Positions 34,985-36,319 of a DNA stretch of 36,319 nucleotides are shown one piece after another. Positions within the stretch are counted from its first letter, which is position 1. The number at the start of each line of letters is the position of its first letter. The notes beneath the pieces are model-generated. The model had not been told where the DNA came from and searched no databases. It was given only the letters and a program-made list of their open reading frames with translations. A program made the position numbers and the translations under genes. The DNA comes from Chthonomonadaceae bacterium (lineage in GTDB: Bacteria; Armatimonadota; Chthonomonadetes; Chthonomonadales; Chthonomonadaceae), in the NCBI GenBank assembly GCA_025352825.1, contig JANXSG010000068.1:1-36319 (forward strand), read 5' to 3'.

Positions 34985-36259
34985 CTAAAGCGCCGTCAGC
35001 AGGTTGTCTACTTCCACCTTCAGGAAGCCCGCAAAGCCCGGGTCGTAAATCACTGTGCCTGGGTACTCACGGCTCTCAATGCTGTCTTTCTCCGCCCTGT
35101 TGGTATCTTTGATTCTCACCGGCATAGTTATTGAAATCCTGTAAGGGAAGCCAGTCTCCATCGCGGCGCCCTTCATCTCGAACTTCATAAACTGCGTGGT
35201 GCTCGCACGCATGGCCGCCAATATCGTCTGCGACTCCGCGATATGCTCTACAACCAGCTTTGTAGTAGGCATCGCCGGTTTCTCAATCACCTGTGAAAAA
35301 CTGGTGAATGAATCGTCCAGTGTCATAATAGGATCGAACCGATCTGCAACACTGACCTCTGCTTCCAGACATCTTGTCAGCCTCGTCATTGCCGCTGTTG
35401 ATGGGCCGACATACACACTCACTGTAGCAGGATCCACAGGAATACAAGCCAGTTCAGTAATGCTCGCAGTCGTCAGCGAAAACGCCTCGACCAACGCCTG
35501 CCCCAACGAAGCCGCATCGAACAACGCGCCATCCTTATTAAATTTGAAATTCGCCGAGGATATAACGTTATAAGGGATCTGCTGCCCGAAAGTCGCTACA
35601 TTAAAAGCGCCCTTCTCACAGGTGAAAGCAGTGTTGGTGTCCGGCTGGTTATAAAGCGGATTGAAGAACCAACGCCGCGCATTTGTGCTTACAGTCGCTA
35701 CTAGCGAAGCATTTCCAGGAGTGCCCATCGAAGCGAATGTACCGGTCAATGCCAGCGCAGTCGTTCCCAGTAAATGGCAGAAGTATATCTGGAACTGATT
35801 CACAACCGCTGTTGGCTGAACGAACACATTCCCCGGCCCGATTCCAGTCAACAACTCAAGCGCAGCGCCTATTATCGCTGCAGTCGGATTGTAAACAATC
35901 ACAGCGGTCGTCAATGAGTTCCAAGTGAGCGTAAATGTACCGCTCGCCTGCACTCCCAGCGTCAGTAAATAAGTGTTGGCCGGCTTCGCCACCGTCGCGG
36001 TGTTGCACAGCAAAGAACTGAACAGATAAACAGCATCATTATAGGCGAGCACGCCATTCAGCTTGCCCTCTGTATATTCCTTGCCGCGAGTAGTCGTAGT
36101 ATTGACCTTGCTGCCCATCGGCCTGAACTCTTTTATGTCAGCCTTGGGGTCGAAGTCCCATTCCAATCCTAGCAATCTGCGGTTCGCCGCCACCGATGTC
36201 CCGAGGGTCGATTGCACCGCGAACTGTGCACCCTCATAAACTGTTGCCCTCTCTGCCAC
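34985..36259 (-). CDS. Tail tube protein with inserted beta domain
   Basis: A 424-residue protein from GTG 36259, with AGGAGGT six bases upstream. The body (YEGAQFAVQSTLGTSVAANR; LLGLEWDFDPKADIKEFRPM; VNTTTTRGKEYTEGKLNGVL; later PYRISITMPVRIKDT and PGTVIYDPGF) fits long siphovirus tail-tube proteins. Residues about 95-192 look inserted: GTFTLTWNSLTTAVIVYNPT, then AAIIGAALELLTGIGPGNVF, matching a beta repeat domain common on phage surfaces. The frame stays open upstream to the window end, but the strong ribosome-binding site fixes the start. Confidence 0.8.
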   Translation of the reverse strand: MAERATVYEGAQFAVQSTLGTSVAANRRLLGLEWDFDPKADIKEFRPMGSKVNTTTTRGKEYTEGKLNGVLAYNDAVYLFSSLLCNTATVAKPANTYLLTLGVQASGTFTLTWNSLTTAVIVYNPTAAIIGAALELLTGIGPGNVFVQPTAVVNQFQIYFCHLLGTTALALTGTFASMGTPGNASLVATVSTNARRWFFNPLYNQPDTNTAFTCEKGAFNVATFGQQIPYNVISSANFKFNKDGALFDAASLGQALVEAFSLTTASITELACIPVDPATVSVYVGPSTAAMTRLTRCLEAEVSVADRFDPIMTLDDSFTSFSQVIEKPAMPTTKLVVEHIAESQTILAAMRASTTQFMKFEMKGAAMETGFPYRISITMPVRIKDTNRAEKDSIESREYPGTVIYDPGFAGFLKVEVDNLLTAL

Positions 36260-36319
36260 GTGTCCACCTCCTCCGCCAGAACCACCCGTATAGGTGATGA
36301 TATAAGTAATTGAATCAAT
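36260..36319 (-). other. End of the gene preceding the tail tube, cut by the window
   Basis: The minus strand carries the ribosome-binding site of the tail tube (AGGAGGT at 36,266-36,272). All that can be said of the upstream gene is that one frame reads DSITYIITYTGGSGGGGG without a stop. Another frame is in phase with the partial CDS 1-239 if the ends are joined directly. Neither is certain. Confidence 0.4.

Noticed and set aside
36260-36319. Longer tail-tube protein starting beyond the window
   Set aside because: The frame is open upstream, but AGGAGGT six bases before GTG 36259 and the Gly-rich code it imposes upstream indicate that this is the true start.

Overview
The window is essentially a complete genome of a temperate, long-tailed (siphovirus-type) dsDNA phage. 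It looks non-integrated: an intact attP lies in the middle (about 20,084-20,126), no host DNA is visible, and the two window ends fall inside one structural operon, where tail-completion genes (left end) should run straight into the tail-tube gene (right end). The map is therefore best read as a circular or circularly permuted molecule opened between position 1 and 36,319. The host is probably a proteobacterium. The distal-tail cassette is of the gene-transfer-agent (RcGTA gp12-gp15) kind, and the attP core matches the 3' half of a bacterial tRNA-Gly(GCC) gene. The genus cannot be told from the sequence.

Layout, following the leftward (minus-strand) lytic programme. (1) Immunity and early region, 17,900 down to 11,270: a Cro-like HTH regulator, a consensus early promoter covered by CAACTWAGTTG operators, a string of tightly overlapping small genes, a probable recombination protein, a VRR-NUC nuclease, a DUF3102-like protein, a replication-initiator-like protein with internal 12-bp iterons, a chimeric HNH/Gp37-Gp68 protein and a 35-aa membrane peptide. 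(2) Packaging and head, 11,145 down to 1: a Com-like zinc ribbon carrying a long inverted repeat, small terminase, large terminase, portal, an HExxH protein, a MuF-type protein, scaffold, a P22-like coat protein, a decoration-like protein, head-tail connectors and the tail terminator. (3) Tail and lysis, 36,259 down to 21,555: tail tube with an inserted beta domain, tail-assembly chaperone with a CCCAAAG -1 frameshift site, tape measure, RcGTA-like tip proteins, fibre-like proteins including one with 18-residue repeats, then putative holin, M15 endolysin and a secreted HNH-like protein.

Plus-strand genes are few. The lysogeny arm (17,898-21,478) holds an XRE repressor-like gene, a zinc-ribbon membrane protein, a secreted Cys-rich protein, small unknowns, attP with two pairs of 14-bp arm sites spaced exactly 36 bp, and a tyrosine integrase. 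It ends at a 22-bp perfect hairpin facing the lysis genes. A second plus-strand island (5,059-6,295) interrupts the late operon as a moron, with a consensus sigma-70 promoter and AT-rich genes. Beside it, a tRNA with anticodon CAT has its own consensus minus-strand promoter and two downstream terminator-like hairpins.

Together the genes describe a temperate phage that integrates into a tRNA-Gly gene, controls its early promoter with an operator array, replicates from a probable origin inside its initiator gene and packages by a terminase of unproved cos or pac type. Several short genes (11272-11379, 14776-14877, 16866-16991, 26376-26531, 1490-1612) and several corrected start codons are proposed from ribosome-binding sites and stop/start overlaps.
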